NCBI GenBank assembly: GCA_949788275.1
Contig: OX460916.1
Span: 992,001-1,056,000, forward strand
DNA from: Weeksellaceae bacterium
Lineage (GTDB): Bacteria; Bacteroidota; Bacteroidia; Flavobacteriales; Weeksellaceae
DNA length: 64,000 nucleotides
Reading direction: 5' to 3'
In this document: positions 44,092-53,209 of the stretch, piece after piece
Layout of the letters: every line of letters begins with the position of its first letter
How positions within the stretch are numbered: the stretch's first letter is position 1
The notes under the pieces: model-generated
The model's input: only the letters and a program-made list of their open reading frames with translations
Told to the model about the DNA's origin: nothing
The model's database searches: none
Position numbers and translations under genes: made by a program

Positions 44092-45640
44092 ATCCCAAAG
44101 TTTTAAACACATCAATCACTTCTGTTTTCAATTGGGCTTCATGTTGAAACAGCTCTTTTAATTCGCTCTGTAAAACTTGCATTTGCGTATCGAAGTCTAC
44201 ATTTTCGTCCCGATTGACAAACTCAATGTATTTACTCGGTACCAAAGAGTAGTCCTTTTTTCGGATTTCGTCTAAGGAAGCACTGTAAGAATATTCCGCC
44301 ATATTTTCATAAGGATTCTCTGTTACTTTCTGTTGCCAAGTATGATAGGAGGAAGCAATGTTTTCAATTTCACTTTCCGAAAATTGGATAAACTTCTTTT
44401 CAAACGGTTCGCCTCGTTGACGCAAATCCATAAACAATACTTCACCTTGACGGTTTCGGTAGTTTTTCACGCCATCATTTACTTCAACCGTACGCTCGTT
44501 TTTATTGCGGTTCAATATCCAAAGCGTTACAGAAATATTGGTAGAATAAAACATTCCTTGCGGTAGTATAGCAATTGCTTCGACCAAATCGTTTTCTATA
44601 ATTTGCTTACGGATTTTGTATTCTTCTCCACCACCCGAAAGCGCACCGTTGGCCAAGATGAAACCAGCTACTCCATTTTGGGATAGTTTTGAGATCATGT
44701 TTAAAATCCAGGCGTAGTTGGCATTGGATTTAGGCGGTACTTCATAACCAGCCCAACGCGGATCATCGGTTAATTCATTCTCGGCTCGCCAATCTTTTAA
44801 GTTAAACGGTGGATTTGCCATGATGTAATCGGCTTTTAACTCTTTATGTTGGTCGTCACCAAAGGTATCTGCTGCCTTGCTACCCATATTCGCAGATATA
44901 CCACGAATAGCCAAGTTCATCTTTGCCAGTTTAAAGGTAGTGTTGGTCAATTCTTGCCCGTAAATAGAGATATCCTTTTTACTGCCTTGGTGTTTGTCGA
45001 TAAATTTTAAGGATTGTACAAACATACCCCCAGATCCGCAAGAGGGATCGTAAATTTTACCTTTATACGGCTCAATCATTTCAGCAATCAGGTTGACAAT
45101 TGATTTTGGGGTATAGAATTCTCCTTTTCCCTTTCCCTCTGCTATTGCAAATTTACTTAAGAAATATTCGTAAACACGTCCTACGATGTCTTGGGATTCG
45201 TCTTTTAAAGTATCGATGTTGTTGATGGTATCCAATAGAGCCGAGAACTTCGACTGGTCTAGTCCCAATCGCGAAAAATAGTTATCGGGTAAAGCACCTT
45301 CTAACGATTTGTTGTTGCGCTCAATGGTTTTAAGGGCCGAATCTACCTTTAGGGTAATGTCTTCTTGTTTGGCATTTTCGATGATGTAGGTCCAACGTGA
45401 TTCTTCAGGTAAATAAAAAACGTTTTCCGCTTGATAAAATACAGCGTTATCTAAAAAGGCTTCTTTGCCATCGGCTATTAATTGTTCTTGACGTCTAACA
45501 AATTTATCATTCGCAAATTTTAAGAAGATTAAACTCAAAACAACGTGCTTGTATTCAGATGGTTCTACGGAACCGCGTAATTTATTTGCTGAATCCCAAA
45601 GGATTTCTTCTGTACTCTTGGTTTGGACTTTCTTAGCCAT
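44081..45640 (-). CDS. hsdM: type I restriction-modification M (methyltransferase) subunit
   Basis: N6-adenine methyltransferase subunit, 519 residues. The N-terminal HsdM domain reads ILWDSANKLRGSVEPSEYKHVVLSLIFLKF (residues about 13-42). The catalytic domain has the SAM-binding YDPSCGSGGMF and the catalytic NPPF in YIMANPPFNLKDW. First gene of the 13.7-kb island; overlap with hsdS implies coupled translation. It also methylates host DNA as part of M2S, protecting against HsdR. Confidence 0.96.
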   Translation of the reverse strand: MAKKVQTKSTEEILWDSANKLRGSVEPSEYKHVVLSLIFLKFANDKFVRRQEQLIADGKEAFLDNAVFYQAENVFYLPEESRWTYIIENAKQEDITLKVDSALKTIERNNKSLEGALPDNYFSRLGLDQSKFSALLDTINNIDTLKDESQDIVGRVYEYFLSKFAIAEGKGKGEFYTPKSIVNLIAEMIEPYKGKIYDPSCGSGGMFVQSLKFIDKHQGSKKDISIYGQELTNTTFKLAKMNLAIRGISANMGSKAADTFGDDQHKELKADYIMANPPFNLKDWRAENELTDDPRWAGYEVPPKSNANYAWILNMISKLSQNGVAGFILANGALSGGGEEYKIRKQIIENDLVEAIAILPQGMFYSTNISVTLWILNRNKNERTVEVNDGVKNYRNRQGEVLFMDLRQRGEPFEKKFIQFSESEIENIASSYHTWQQKVTENPYENMAEYSYSASLDEIRKKDYSLVPSKYIEFVNRDENVDFDTQMQVLQSELKELFQHEAQLKTEVIDVFKTLGYEL

Positions 45641-46024
45641 GGTAGTATTTTGTTCTTTTTTGTAAATATATGAATGGTTTTACGACCAAAAAAAACTTAT
45701 CAAGCCATAAATGGTTGTATTAGACTAAATATGTTTATTGTTTTTCAAAAATAAGTAAAATAAACGTCGATTAACGACGTTGTGTAAAGAAATAGAAGTG
45801 CTGTTTGAGGTGATACGTACTGCTTGAAATTAGAAGAATAGGTTTAAGCTATTCATGATTTTATAATTTCAATTAAAAATTAAAGGATGAATACAACGGA
45901 CAGGTTGACCCTGAATAAACTCCTAATCCTTTTATTTCTACTCAGTTTTACTCATGTTTTTTTGTATTGAAGAGTATTTGTTATTTTCATGTGTAATGAT
46001 TGAATGTGTTGATAATAAGTGTAT
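45641..46024. other. intergenic region upstream of hsdM
   Basis: About 380 AT-rich bp. It should hold the hsdM promoter on the minus strand; a TATTTTTG box lies at 45753-45746 but is far from the start. On the plus strand a 27-codon ORF (45887-45970) starts with a GGATG context and has a hydrophobic LLILLFLLSF core; I cannot tell a tiny membrane peptide from chance. Confidence 0.4.
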
Positions 46025-46654
46025 ATGGTTTATGCGTTAAAATATAAACCCCTTGTTTTTCTAGGGGTATTAATTCTATTGTCTTCCTGTTATTTGCTGC
46101 CCACTTTTAGTATGCCAGTGTATATGGTTGAGGGACGATTGGGAAATGTAAAAATGGATACGAAAGCGGGGAGGTGGTTGTTGTGTGAAATTAATCTACC
46201 TTTTTTGCATCGGGATGAGATGTTGTCGACAACTGAAGGTATTTTTAAAATGCATTTGAGTAACCGTATTTTTAGGTTGAGCGATAGCAATGCCTTACTT
46301 CCTGGCGACCTTCACTTAAAGTTAAGTCTAGAACAGTTACAAGACATTAAAAATGGTTCTGATTTCGATTTCATTATCCTATTGGATGTTCGGGTTCTTC
46401 GTAGTGATTTACCCGACTACAGCCATTCCCTCTTCGATAATTCAGCTGGAAGCAAGAAGGTGAGGAGCAGCTTGGAAGTCTACGACCTCAATCGACTGCA
46501 ACTGATTTATCACAAACAAGTGGATGGAATAGCTGGTCCGAATTCGTCCGATTCTAACCAAGCTGTAATGACTAAGAATGTGCATAAACTCGCTTTGAAA
46601 ACCTATAAGAAATTGATGCATCAGCTGGCCAATGATTTGGAATATTTTGACTAA
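46025..46654 (+). CDS. lipoprotein of unknown function
   Basis: Not recognised. About 209 residues with a lipoprotein signal peptide (VFLGVLILLSSC, Cys as lipid anchor). The mature part has beta-strand-like segments (DFDFIILLDVRVL) and a C-terminal helix with KLALKTYKKLMHQL. A GTG at 46019 could add two residues; the ATG at 46025 is preferred. It lies 23 bp upstream of the barrel-like gene at 46678 on the same strand, so the two are probably co-transcribed and may work together in the outer membrane. Confidence 0.6.
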   Translation: MVYALKYKPLVFLGVLILLSSCYLLPTFSMPVYMVEGRLGNVKMDTKAGRWLLCEINLPFLHRDEMLSTTEGIFKMHLSNRIFRLSDSNALLPGDLHLKLSLEQLQDIKNGSDFDFIILLDVRVLRSDLPDYSHSLFDNSAGSKKVRSSLEVYDLNRLQLIYHKQVDGIAGPNSSDSNQAVMTKNVHKLALKTYKKLMHQLANDLEYFD

Positions 46655-46677
46655 CGATAATTTATAAATGATAGACG

Positions 46678-47235
46678 ATGAAAAGAATCGCATTGATCCT
46701 CATCATGGGGTGTTCGGGTTTAAAAGCCCAAGAAACGGTGCTCGAAAAGTCGGTTTTTGGAGTACAAACGGGTATCCTTGGTACTTGGATCCACCACGAA
46801 CTATTACTCCAGGGACCGTTAGTTCTACGAACGGAAGTGGGTTTGAATATGGGTTTTTGGGGTGGATTGAGGTATGGACAAAACAACTACCTCATGACGC
46901 CTGTGCTAACCCTCGAGCCGAGGTATTATTACAATATTCGTAAAAGAATACAGAGAGGGGACCAAGTACAAGGTAATGCTGCTAATTTCTTCGCCCTTAA
47001 TAGCCGTTATCACCCTGGGTGGTTTGTGGTTTCCAATGAGAATGTCTCAATTATTCCAGACATTAGTATTATTCCTACATGGGGAATTAGAAGAAATTTT
47101 GGCGACTCCAATTTTAATTTTGAAACCGCTATTGGCTTTGGCTTTCAGTATTTGAATTATAAACATTTGGGCTTTGCGAATAACGAATGGGATACAACCA
47201 TGAATGCACATATTCGCATAGGCTATCGGTTTTAG
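46678..47235 (+). CDS. secreted beta-barrel-like protein, paralogue of 9-629
   Basis: Family not recognised. A 185-residue protein with a signal peptide (ILIMGCSGLKAQ). Shares with the protein at 9-629 the SVFGVQTGILG block, RTEVGLN, a PRYYYNI segment followed by a basic stretch, GNAANFFAL, R(Y)HPG and the C-terminal IRIGYRF. The alternating pattern and terminal Phe fit a small outer-membrane beta-barrel. It follows a lipoprotein gene. A weak hairpin at about 47250-47270 separates it from the convergent gene. Confidence 0.65.
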   Translation: MKRIALILIMGCSGLKAQETVLEKSVFGVQTGILGTWIHHELLLQGPLVLRTEVGLNMGFWGGLRYGQNNYLMTPVLTLEPRYYYNIRKRIQRGDQVQGNAANFFALNSRYHPGWFVVSNENVSIIPDISIIPTWGIRRNFGDSNFNFETAIGFGFQYLNYKHLGFANNEWDTTMNAHIRIGYRF

Positions 47236-47270
47236 GTTGTTCATTAATGTATACCAATTGATGGTGTATT

Positions 47271-48098
47271 TTAGTAGCGAATAGCAATTTTCCAAAGGGG
47301 TTGCATATTTATAAATGCATTTTTTCTGTGCCATTGAATCCAAATACTGTCACGACCTGCATTCGTCGATTTTATCCACCAAGGTGTGTTGGGTAAGTCG
47401 ATGTATTTAAATGATAAACCCGATGGTTTGGTCTTGGCCATGGGTGCTCCTAATTGATCGATTAATTTAATCCCAATATAGATATATTTGCCTCTGACTA
47501 TGAGTGGTTTTGTGAGTTCAAAGCGTAATTTTCCTTTCTGTATTATATCGCTGGAAATAATTTGTCTATAATTTTCCAATGGAAGACCTGGTCCATCTTC
47601 CTGGTATTCGTAAAATGATAATTCTATGGCATTGCGACCGTTTAATTGACCGACGATGGTATATTCTATGGAATGTATGGCGAATAGCTCATGTTCAGCC
47701 TTTAATAGGTTGACGTAATACATACCATAATTAAAGCTAAATCGATTGCTTTTTTTACGTGTATTGTCGATTAAATATCTATTTGAAAGAGGTTGTACGA
47801 GCACCTCACTCAGATGAATCGTTCTTTTTTCTAAGTATAGTTCTTTTAAGGATGCAACCTCGCCAAAATACATATAGGTCGTATAATCAGGGTGATGAAA
47901 GTAGAGGGTGTCGTTGTTATATTGATGCAGGGGAAATTCAAAGTTTCCTGAATTGTCGGTATAACCAATCGTTCCGTTTTTAGACGATAATTCCACAAAC
48001 GCTATGGCTTTATTCGAATCGATGTCTCGAATCGAAATCTGCCCTAAAACGAAAGTAGATCCACTTAGGATGAGTATAGAGATTAGCTGGTGAATCAA
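47271..48098 (-). CDS. secreted protein with carboxypeptidase-regulatory-like domain
   Basis: A 275-residue exported protein. After a signal peptide (LISILILSGSTFVLG) comes a beta-sandwich of the CarboxypepD_reg-like type, with the familiar order KAIAFVEL, GTIGYTDNSGNFEFPL, HPDY and LYLEKRTIHLSEVLV. The C-terminal two thirds are beta-rich and unassigned. These proteins are common in Bacteroidota envelopes. The only start that retains the signal peptide is TTG at 48098. Function unknown. Confidence 0.65.
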   Translation of the reverse strand: MIHQLISILILSGSTFVLGQISIRDIDSNKAIAFVELSSKNGTIGYTDNSGNFEFPLHQYNNDTLYFHHPDYTTYMYFGEVASLKELYLEKRTIHLSEVLVQPLSNRYLIDNTRKKSNRFSFNYGMYYVNLLKAEHELFAIHSIEYTIVGQLNGRNAIELSFYEYQEDGPGLPLENYRQIISSDIIQKGKLRFELTKPLIVRGKYIYIGIKLIDQLGAPMAKTKPSGLSFKYIDLPNTPWWIKSTNAGRDSIWIQWHRKNAFINMQPLWKIAIRY

Positions 48099-48250
48099 AA
48101 TAAGTGCTTATAATCAATCGTTTAAAAATAGCACGAATAATTTTAAATCCCTCTTTTATTTGGATAAATGATCCGTTTATTCCAATCCATTTAGGAAGTT
48201 AGCGGCTAGATATTTTCCGCTTATCCCTTTGTGAATTTAATGCCTTTGTT

Positions 48251-48338
48251 TCGCGCAAACGATTGCAGCGGCATCCTTTGTTGGGATTTCCTTTAATTCG
48301 ATAATCCCTTGATTTTCTTCCCAACAAAGATGTAGTTG
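48251..48338 (+). repeat. structured intergenic element, copy 7 (truncated)
   Basis: GCGCAAACGATTGCAGCGGC, TTTGTTGGG, the inner GGGATT/AATCCC region, CCCAACAAAGATGTAG, then the copy breaks off into unique sequence; the GCGGAAAGC...GCGCCC half is missing. About 50 bp of sequence left of it (TATCCCTTTGTGAATTTAA) also matches copy 8. Confidence 0.75.
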
Positions 48339-48404
48339 CTTATAATAAGAATTTAAATAAATTATTAGATAAGGATTAATAAATGATATATACCATTTTA
48401 GTAA

Positions 48405-48412
48405 TATATTTG
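48405..48412 (+). promoter_or_regulatory. TAnnTTTG -7 box for the gene at 48430
   Basis: TATATTTG, 17 nt before the start codon at 48430. Confidence 0.5.
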
Positions 48413-48429
48413 CGCTCAAAATTATTAAT

Positions 48430-49254
48430 ATGAATAACAAATTATTACTCTTATCCTTTCTATTATTGAGTTTACCTTTATATGCTCAATTTGATACTAT
48501 TTATTCTAATAATGAAAAATTAGCTGTTAATGTAAAAGAAATTACTGAAGATGCAGTTAAATTTACTTTTCCTGATGAAGATATTATTAATACTTCATAT
48601 AAAAACTCAATCAATAAAATTGTGTTTAGAAGTGGGAGATCTCAAATATTTAATGAATCATCGTCATTAAATAGATTAACTTCAATTAAAGACTTTGAAA
48701 AAGTCACTATTTCTAATGTAGAATCTGAGGTTAAGGGTTTATTTAAATTGGCCGATATTGGTGCAAAAGCTAAAGGGACTACTATTTACTCAAGTATGGA
48801 GAAAGTTAGGAATAGGGCTTATGCTAAAATGAAAATACAAGCTGCAATGATGGGGGCTAATGTTATTTATTTAGCACATCAAAATACGGAAGGTAATAAA
48901 GCTGGAGGTTATTGGCAATCTGGTAGTACTACCGAAACTATATTGACAGGTGTTGCGTATTCAAATAGCTTACTGGATATTAACGATTTTAAATTCAAAT
49001 TAAATAATTCTTCTACGTATAATGTAATTAAAGAGTATAAGTTAGGAACTAGCAATATGGAGTACATTCAATCTGATTCTAAAAAGAAAATATTAATTAA
49101 GGATATTGTTAAAGAAAACAATGGAATTTTTGTTATTGCTGATTTAGATAAGAAAGAAACTAAATTTAGAGTTGCTTATTTTAATGATTCTAACTTCTCC
49201 TTATTTTATAAGGATAAAAGTGATGCCAATTTCCTATTTGAAATAGAGTTATAA
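48430..49254 (+). CDS. secreted protein of unknown function
   Basis: Not recognised. 274 residues with a clear signal peptide (LLLLSFLLLSLPLYAQ). The early part (DTIYSNNEKLAVNVKEITEDAVKF, residues about 21-44) resembles the start of several secreted Bacteroidota proteins that sense or store structure in short beta repeats. A central stretch KVRNRAYAKMKIQAAMMGANVIYLAH is alanine/methionine-rich and helical, like YbjQ/heavy-metal-binding relatives in which an A..GA..V motif occurs, but this is weak. The gene is AT-rich and ends at a strong terminator. Confidence 0.55.
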   Translation: MNNKLLLLSFLLLSLPLYAQFDTIYSNNEKLAVNVKEITEDAVKFTFPDEDIINTSYKNSINKIVFRSGRSQIFNESSSLNRLTSIKDFEKVTISNVESEVKGLFKLADIGAKAKGTTIYSSMEKVRNRAYAKMKIQAAMMGANVIYLAHQNTEGNKAGGYWQSGSTTETILTGVAYSNSLLDINDFKFKLNNSSTYNVIKEYKLGTSNMEYIQSDSKKKILIKDIVKENNGIFVIADLDKKETKFRVAYFNDSNFSLFYKDKSDANFLFEIEL

Positions 49255-49296
49255 TAATTCATGTCAGGTTAATATTGATAAGGTTTTTTATACCTT

Positions 49297-49325
49297 TAAA
49301 AAAAGACCTACAAGGTCTTTTTTTG
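49297..49325 (+). terminator. rho-independent terminator
   Basis: AGACCT-ACA-AGGTCT stem flanked by A6 and T7, just after the gene at 48430-49254. Confidence 0.85.
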
Positions 49326-49389
49326 CAACGGATTATTTATTATCTTGTTGTTAGGTAGGGTGTTATTGTTTTACTCTTAAAAAAAAACG

Positions 49390-49728
49390 ATGAAGTATCT
49401 TTTTTTGTTAGCCGTATTTTTTTCTGTTCTTGGTTGTGGTACGAATCGTCGTAGTGACTATGAGGCTGTTGCTGATGTGGACGACTTTTCTCTAAAATCT
49501 TATGAGCGAGGGTTAAGGGAATATTATACCCGCCTGAATTCAAATAAAATAAAGAATGAGGGTATTGAAATCTTTTTTAGAGGGAAGGTTTATAGGTATC
49601 CTGATTTTATTAAAAAACATGAATTGGATAAATTAAATAATAAGCTTGTTGAGTTAAGGATTGTAAAAGATTCTGCAGAAATTTCAACCTATAGAAGTGA
49701 TGCCAAAGTGTTGATTGTGATTGATTAA
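49390..49728 (+). CDS. small lipoprotein of unknown function
   Basis: Not recognised. 112 residues with lipobox signal LLAVFFSVLGC. The mature part is charged and helical, with an IEIFFRGKVYRY segment. No conserved motif visible. It stands alone after a terminator; its promoter lies in the short A-rich gap upstream. Confidence 0.5.
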   Translation: MKYLFLLAVFFSVLGCGTNRRSDYEAVADVDDFSLKSYERGLREYYTRLNSNKIKNEGIEIFFRGKVYRYPDFIKKHELDKLNNKLVELRIVKDSAEISTYRSDAKVLIVID

Positions 49729-49798
49729 TACAGGGGAAATTTAGAACTGGTTGTATGCATAATGGTAGTGCCAAAACGTGTTCTGATAGACTTTGCTG

Positions 49799-50830
49799 TT
49801 ATGAAATTATAGAATCTATTTCGCTGAATATCTTTTCAGCATTGAGGTCTTTTGTCGATATTCCCAGACTTTGATTGCCATACGGTTGGTATTTTTCTAC
49901 ACTAGCTGATTTGAAAAGGCCGATAACGGGTATTTTCGAGGCACAAGCTAAATGCATCATACCACAGTCACCGCTAATAAAGATTTTCATCGCATTCATC
50001 ACAGCACTTAATTCACGAATATCTCGACTGTAATAATGGGGTGCTGTAAAATTGATTTGTGAAATATTCTCTATAGGTAAAATCTCTATGATGTTGTAAT
50101 TCTTTCCGTATTTTTCTTGAAGGGCCTTATAAAAAGGCAACCAAAATTCGGGGGCATAACATTTGTCTAAGGTCGCGTAGGTATAAATTCCGATCGTAGG
50201 TTTATGGTTTTTATTAATTTCATCGAGGGTTGTTCTTCCATAACTTACCTCTTCATCTCGGAGATTCAGAGCTAAAGAAGGAATATCATTTTCAGGAGTT
50301 TTAAAAGCTTGTCTAAGTTGGTATATAATAGTTTTCGCAAAATGGTGATAGTCATTCGGTTGCTCTGTCGTTATTTCTTCTCCCATAAAACGGTAGGAAG
50401 CATTCGCCATTTGCATGGCGAGACGTCCGGAAGAGGAGTCGGCATTGCTATTGATCACCAAATCATATCGTCGGGTTTTTAATGCAAACCATGCATGAAT
50501 GTATGTATGGGGGTTTTTGAAATGCTTTTTTGGAAGAATAATAAGCCTATCTACATTGGGGTAATTTTCAAAGATAAACTTTCCTAAATTCCCTTTAAGA
50601 AAGAGGTCTATTTTGGCATTTGGAAAAGTATTTTCGACTTCTTGTACGAGTGGGGTAATGAGTAATTGATTGCCTAGTCGATGGTTCGGTCGGCATATTA
50701 AAACGCGTTTTACCTTTTTGGGTGATATAGCCGACGCCTCTTTATTTTTCCCGAAAAAACCCAATAGGTTGATCGTTTTTCGGGTCATCTTTCTGCGCAA
50801 AGCGTCCGTTTTTTTTAGCAATTTCTTCAT
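49799..50830 (-). CDS. GT9-family glycosyltransferase (heptosyltransferase-like)
   Basis: Glycosyltransferase family 9, GT-B fold, 343 residues. RPNHRLGNQLLITPLVQEV near the N-terminus carries the acceptor-side G(N/D) pattern, and FISGDCGMMHLACASKIPVIGLF near the C-terminus is the donor-binding signature. The basic N-terminus (KTDALRRKM) suggests inner-membrane association. Members add heptose or related sugars to lipopolysaccharide or other glycans; no other LPS gene is nearby, so the acceptor is open. Confidence 0.85.
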   Translation of the reverse strand: MKKLLKKTDALRRKMTRKTINLLGFFGKNKEASAISPKKVKRVLICRPNHRLGNQLLITPLVQEVENTFPNAKIDLFLKGNLGKFIFENYPNVDRLIILPKKHFKNPHTYIHAWFALKTRRYDLVINSNADSSSGRLAMQMANASYRFMGEEITTEQPNDYHHFAKTIIYQLRQAFKTPENDIPSLALNLRDEEVSYGRTTLDEINKNHKPTIGIYTYATLDKCYAPEFWLPFYKALQEKYGKNYNIIEILPIENISQINFTAPHYYSRDIRELSAVMNAMKIFISGDCGMMHLACASKIPVIGLFKSASVEKYQPYGNQSLGISTKDLNAEKIFSEIDSIIS

Positions 50831-51054
50831 TTAAAATGTGACCTAGACTGTTAGGGTAATTGCATAAATAATCGATATTATTTTAGCAACTGCCATGCCT
50901 TTTAAGATAATGAGTTTATACAAATTCCGTTAACGAATATAGTTTGTTTTGGTTTCTGTAATTCTAAAAGAGAAAGAGTTAACGTAAGGATAACGTTGAG
51001 GTTTTTTGGAGGATCATTGATTTAAATGTGGTCATATATCGAAAGACATAGTTT

Positions 51055-52254
51055 CTATTTAAAAATGGTTTGGTTAGCTAAAATGATTTGAGATAACTTA
51101 TCAATTTTAGGTCTTTGTTCCTCCATAATTTGTTGATAAATACTTTCAATATAATCTTCTTTATGGATTAAAGAATATTCGATAGGATAATATTTACTTT
51201 CGTAAACTGCCCAATCATTATTAAATTCTTTTTTTAAATTTGATTCTTCGAATAGTTTTATTATAGCATCTCTTTTTTCTTTAAAAAAAGGAGAGATTGC
51301 AATTTTAAATTCAATTTCCTCACTATTAGTAGGATATCTCAACTCCCATAAAAAAGCTTCGCCCAATTTCCATCCATTTCTTTGTTTGTTTTTGGTAACT
51401 ATATTATTAATTTCGGTTGGTAAAAATCTTGAAAAATGTTTGTGCTCAGAACCTAAAACAAATCTATCTATAACTAATAGTTCATTCATTTTTTCTCTGA
51501 TTATGGTAATAGAATCTGGTCTATTTGCAATTATAAAATCGAATAAATCTTGGTGTTGACGATATAATTTTTCAGCTAAAATATTGGTAGGATCTTGTTT
51601 CATAATGTTTTTGTTTAGATTATCAATGTAGTCTTTGATATAAGTTAAAACGTGATCTTGAATTGTATCACTTTTGTATTCGACTAAATCATTTAAATAA
51701 AGCAGAATATGTTCTTGATAAGAAACCTCAATAAAATAATTTTTAAGAGAAGCCTCCTCTCCAAACTTAGTTAAATAAACAAAAATCGGTTTTTTATTTG
51801 AATAGTTTTTTACTACAATATCTTTATAACGTTGTAGTTGATCATTTCCTTCTCCTGAATGAATTTTATTTTCAATAACAATAATAGTAGAATCAAATTC
51901 AATTAAAATATCAATATTGTGTTTTTCACGATGAATAATGAGATTTTCTTGTAATAATTGGTGAGTTGATAAAACCTCTAATTTTTTAAATTGACTAAAT
52001 TCCATCAGATTTACTCGAGAATCTTGGAAAATTTGAATTAAAAAACGCTTCAAAAAATAATCTCCAATTCCGTGATTACCATTTGGATTAAATAACCAAG
52101 CTAAAAAATGAGAATGTCTAATTTCATAATGACTAACACCTAATACTTCAAAAATATTAGGTTGATTACGAAGTAATTCTAATTTTTCAAAATCATGATT
52201 AATTAATAATTCTGAATAGAGTTGGTTTACTTTTTCTTTTGATAAATCAGCCAT
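51055..52254 (-). CDS. PD-(D/E)XK superfamily nuclease-like protein
   Basis: A 399-residue protein of the PDDEXK_4-like group. N-terminal signature EVLGVSHYEIRHSHFLAWLFNP, then a nuclease core NIDILIEFD...IIVIENKIHSGEG with the acidic residue and the ExK. GNDQLQRYKDIV follows. Its start overlaps by one base (TAATG) the end of the dead hsdR upstream, so it was probably translationally coupled to that locus. Related proteins are frequent in defence islands; its substrate is unknown. No inactivating change is visible. Confidence 0.75.
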   Translation of the reverse strand: MADLSKEKVNQLYSELLINHDFEKLELLRNQPNIFEVLGVSHYEIRHSHFLAWLFNPNGNHGIGDYFLKRFLIQIFQDSRVNLMEFSQFKKLEVLSTHQLLQENLIIHREKHNIDILIEFDSTIIVIENKIHSGEGNDQLQRYKDIVVKNYSNKKPIFVYLTKFGEEASLKNYFIEVSYQEHILLYLNDLVEYKSDTIQDHVLTYIKDYIDNLNKNIMKQDPTNILAEKLYRQHQDLFDFIIANRPDSITIIREKMNELLVIDRFVLGSEHKHFSRFLPTEINNIVTKNKQRNGWKLGEAFLWELRYPTNSEEIEFKIAISPFFKEKRDAIIKLFEESNLKKEFNNDWAVYESKYYPIEYSLIHKEDYIESIYQQIMEEQRPKIDKLSQIILANQTIFK

Positions 52255-53012
52255 TACGCTATACTATAAATTTCGTTTTCTAATTCTTTAATTGCTTGTT
52301 GATATTGTGTTTTTCCGCCAAAAGATTTAACTATTTCCTTTGGAGAACCATAGTCTGAAATAGGATTTATTTTCAAAACTTCCATTGATTCTATATTCTC
52401 AATTCCTTCATCCGCATATTTATCAATTAAAGCATCAATGACCTTGGCTGCTTTATCACCGTGTTTCGTAAAATAATTACGTTTTTTTACATTATTTGCT
52501 CGTTCTTTACGTGTTAAAGGTGGTTGTTCAAATGCTACATGACAAATAATATCAAATAAATCACATTCTTTATTTACTGCTACTAATAATTTATGTACAG
52601 GAAAACCTTTTTCTTCTAATTCTTTTATAATCGCATCTTTTCGATCAGCTTTACTCCAAGTATTTAAAAATTTATCCATTGAATCAAACTGTTCACTAAT
52701 TACTTGTTTTGTGTAATATGGTAAATTTAATATTTCAGCATATTCCAAACCTTGTTGCATTCCTGCACCAACTGAATGGTTATTCTCTTTCACTTCAATA
52801 ATACCAATTGGTATGTTTGGTTTATAATAAAGTATATAATCTGCTCTTTTCTTTTAACCTCTAGTTGTAAAATTACCACGTATATGAATTCTACCATCAG
52901 TAAAATTCTTTTGTTCAACATATTGTTTCATCCTATCCCTACCAGCTAATTCAATGGCAGGAGTTATGAATTTTGTACTTATATCTTGTTCAGACAATTT
53001 ACGTTTATTCAT
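52254..53012 (-). pseudogene. hsdR: type I hsdR remnant: nonsense codon plus internal deletion
   Basis: One reading frame from ATG at 53012 gives KRKLSEQDISTKFITPAIE, then GRIHIRGNFTTRG, then TAA at 52856-52854 where relatives have Lys, and then KKRADYILYYKPNIPIGIIE followed by VKENNHSVGAGMQQGLEYAEILNLP. This is an EcoKI/EcoAI-type HsdR nuclease domain with D and E-x-K intact. Immediately afterwards comes the family C-terminus (FDSMDKFLNTWSKADRKDAI, PPLTRKERANNVKKRNYF, FGGKTQYQQAIKELENEIY). The whole helicase core, about 500 residues, is missing. Not functional as HsdR; the 179-codon downstream frame could only start at GTG (52793). Confidence 0.88.
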
Positions 53013-53209
53013 AAGTTGTGTTTGTTGTAAATATACAAAATGTTAAAATGCTAATAAAGTAATATTAACGGATAAAACTTTACGTGAAACCGTATTTGTA
53101 AATCATTTTCAAATATAAAACGACAAATAATGTCGTTAAATTAATAAAAGACTAATAAAAATGGACTAGACGATAATGCTTTTAAAAGAAAGAAGAAATT
53201 AAGATTTTA

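Noticed and set aside
42913-45640. Phase-variable hsdS shuffling
   Set aside because: Only one hsdS, no inverted repeats or recombinase gene nearby.
31898-45640. Island as prophage or integrative element
   Set aside because: No integrase, tRNA, phage structural gene or direct-repeat ends seen at either border.
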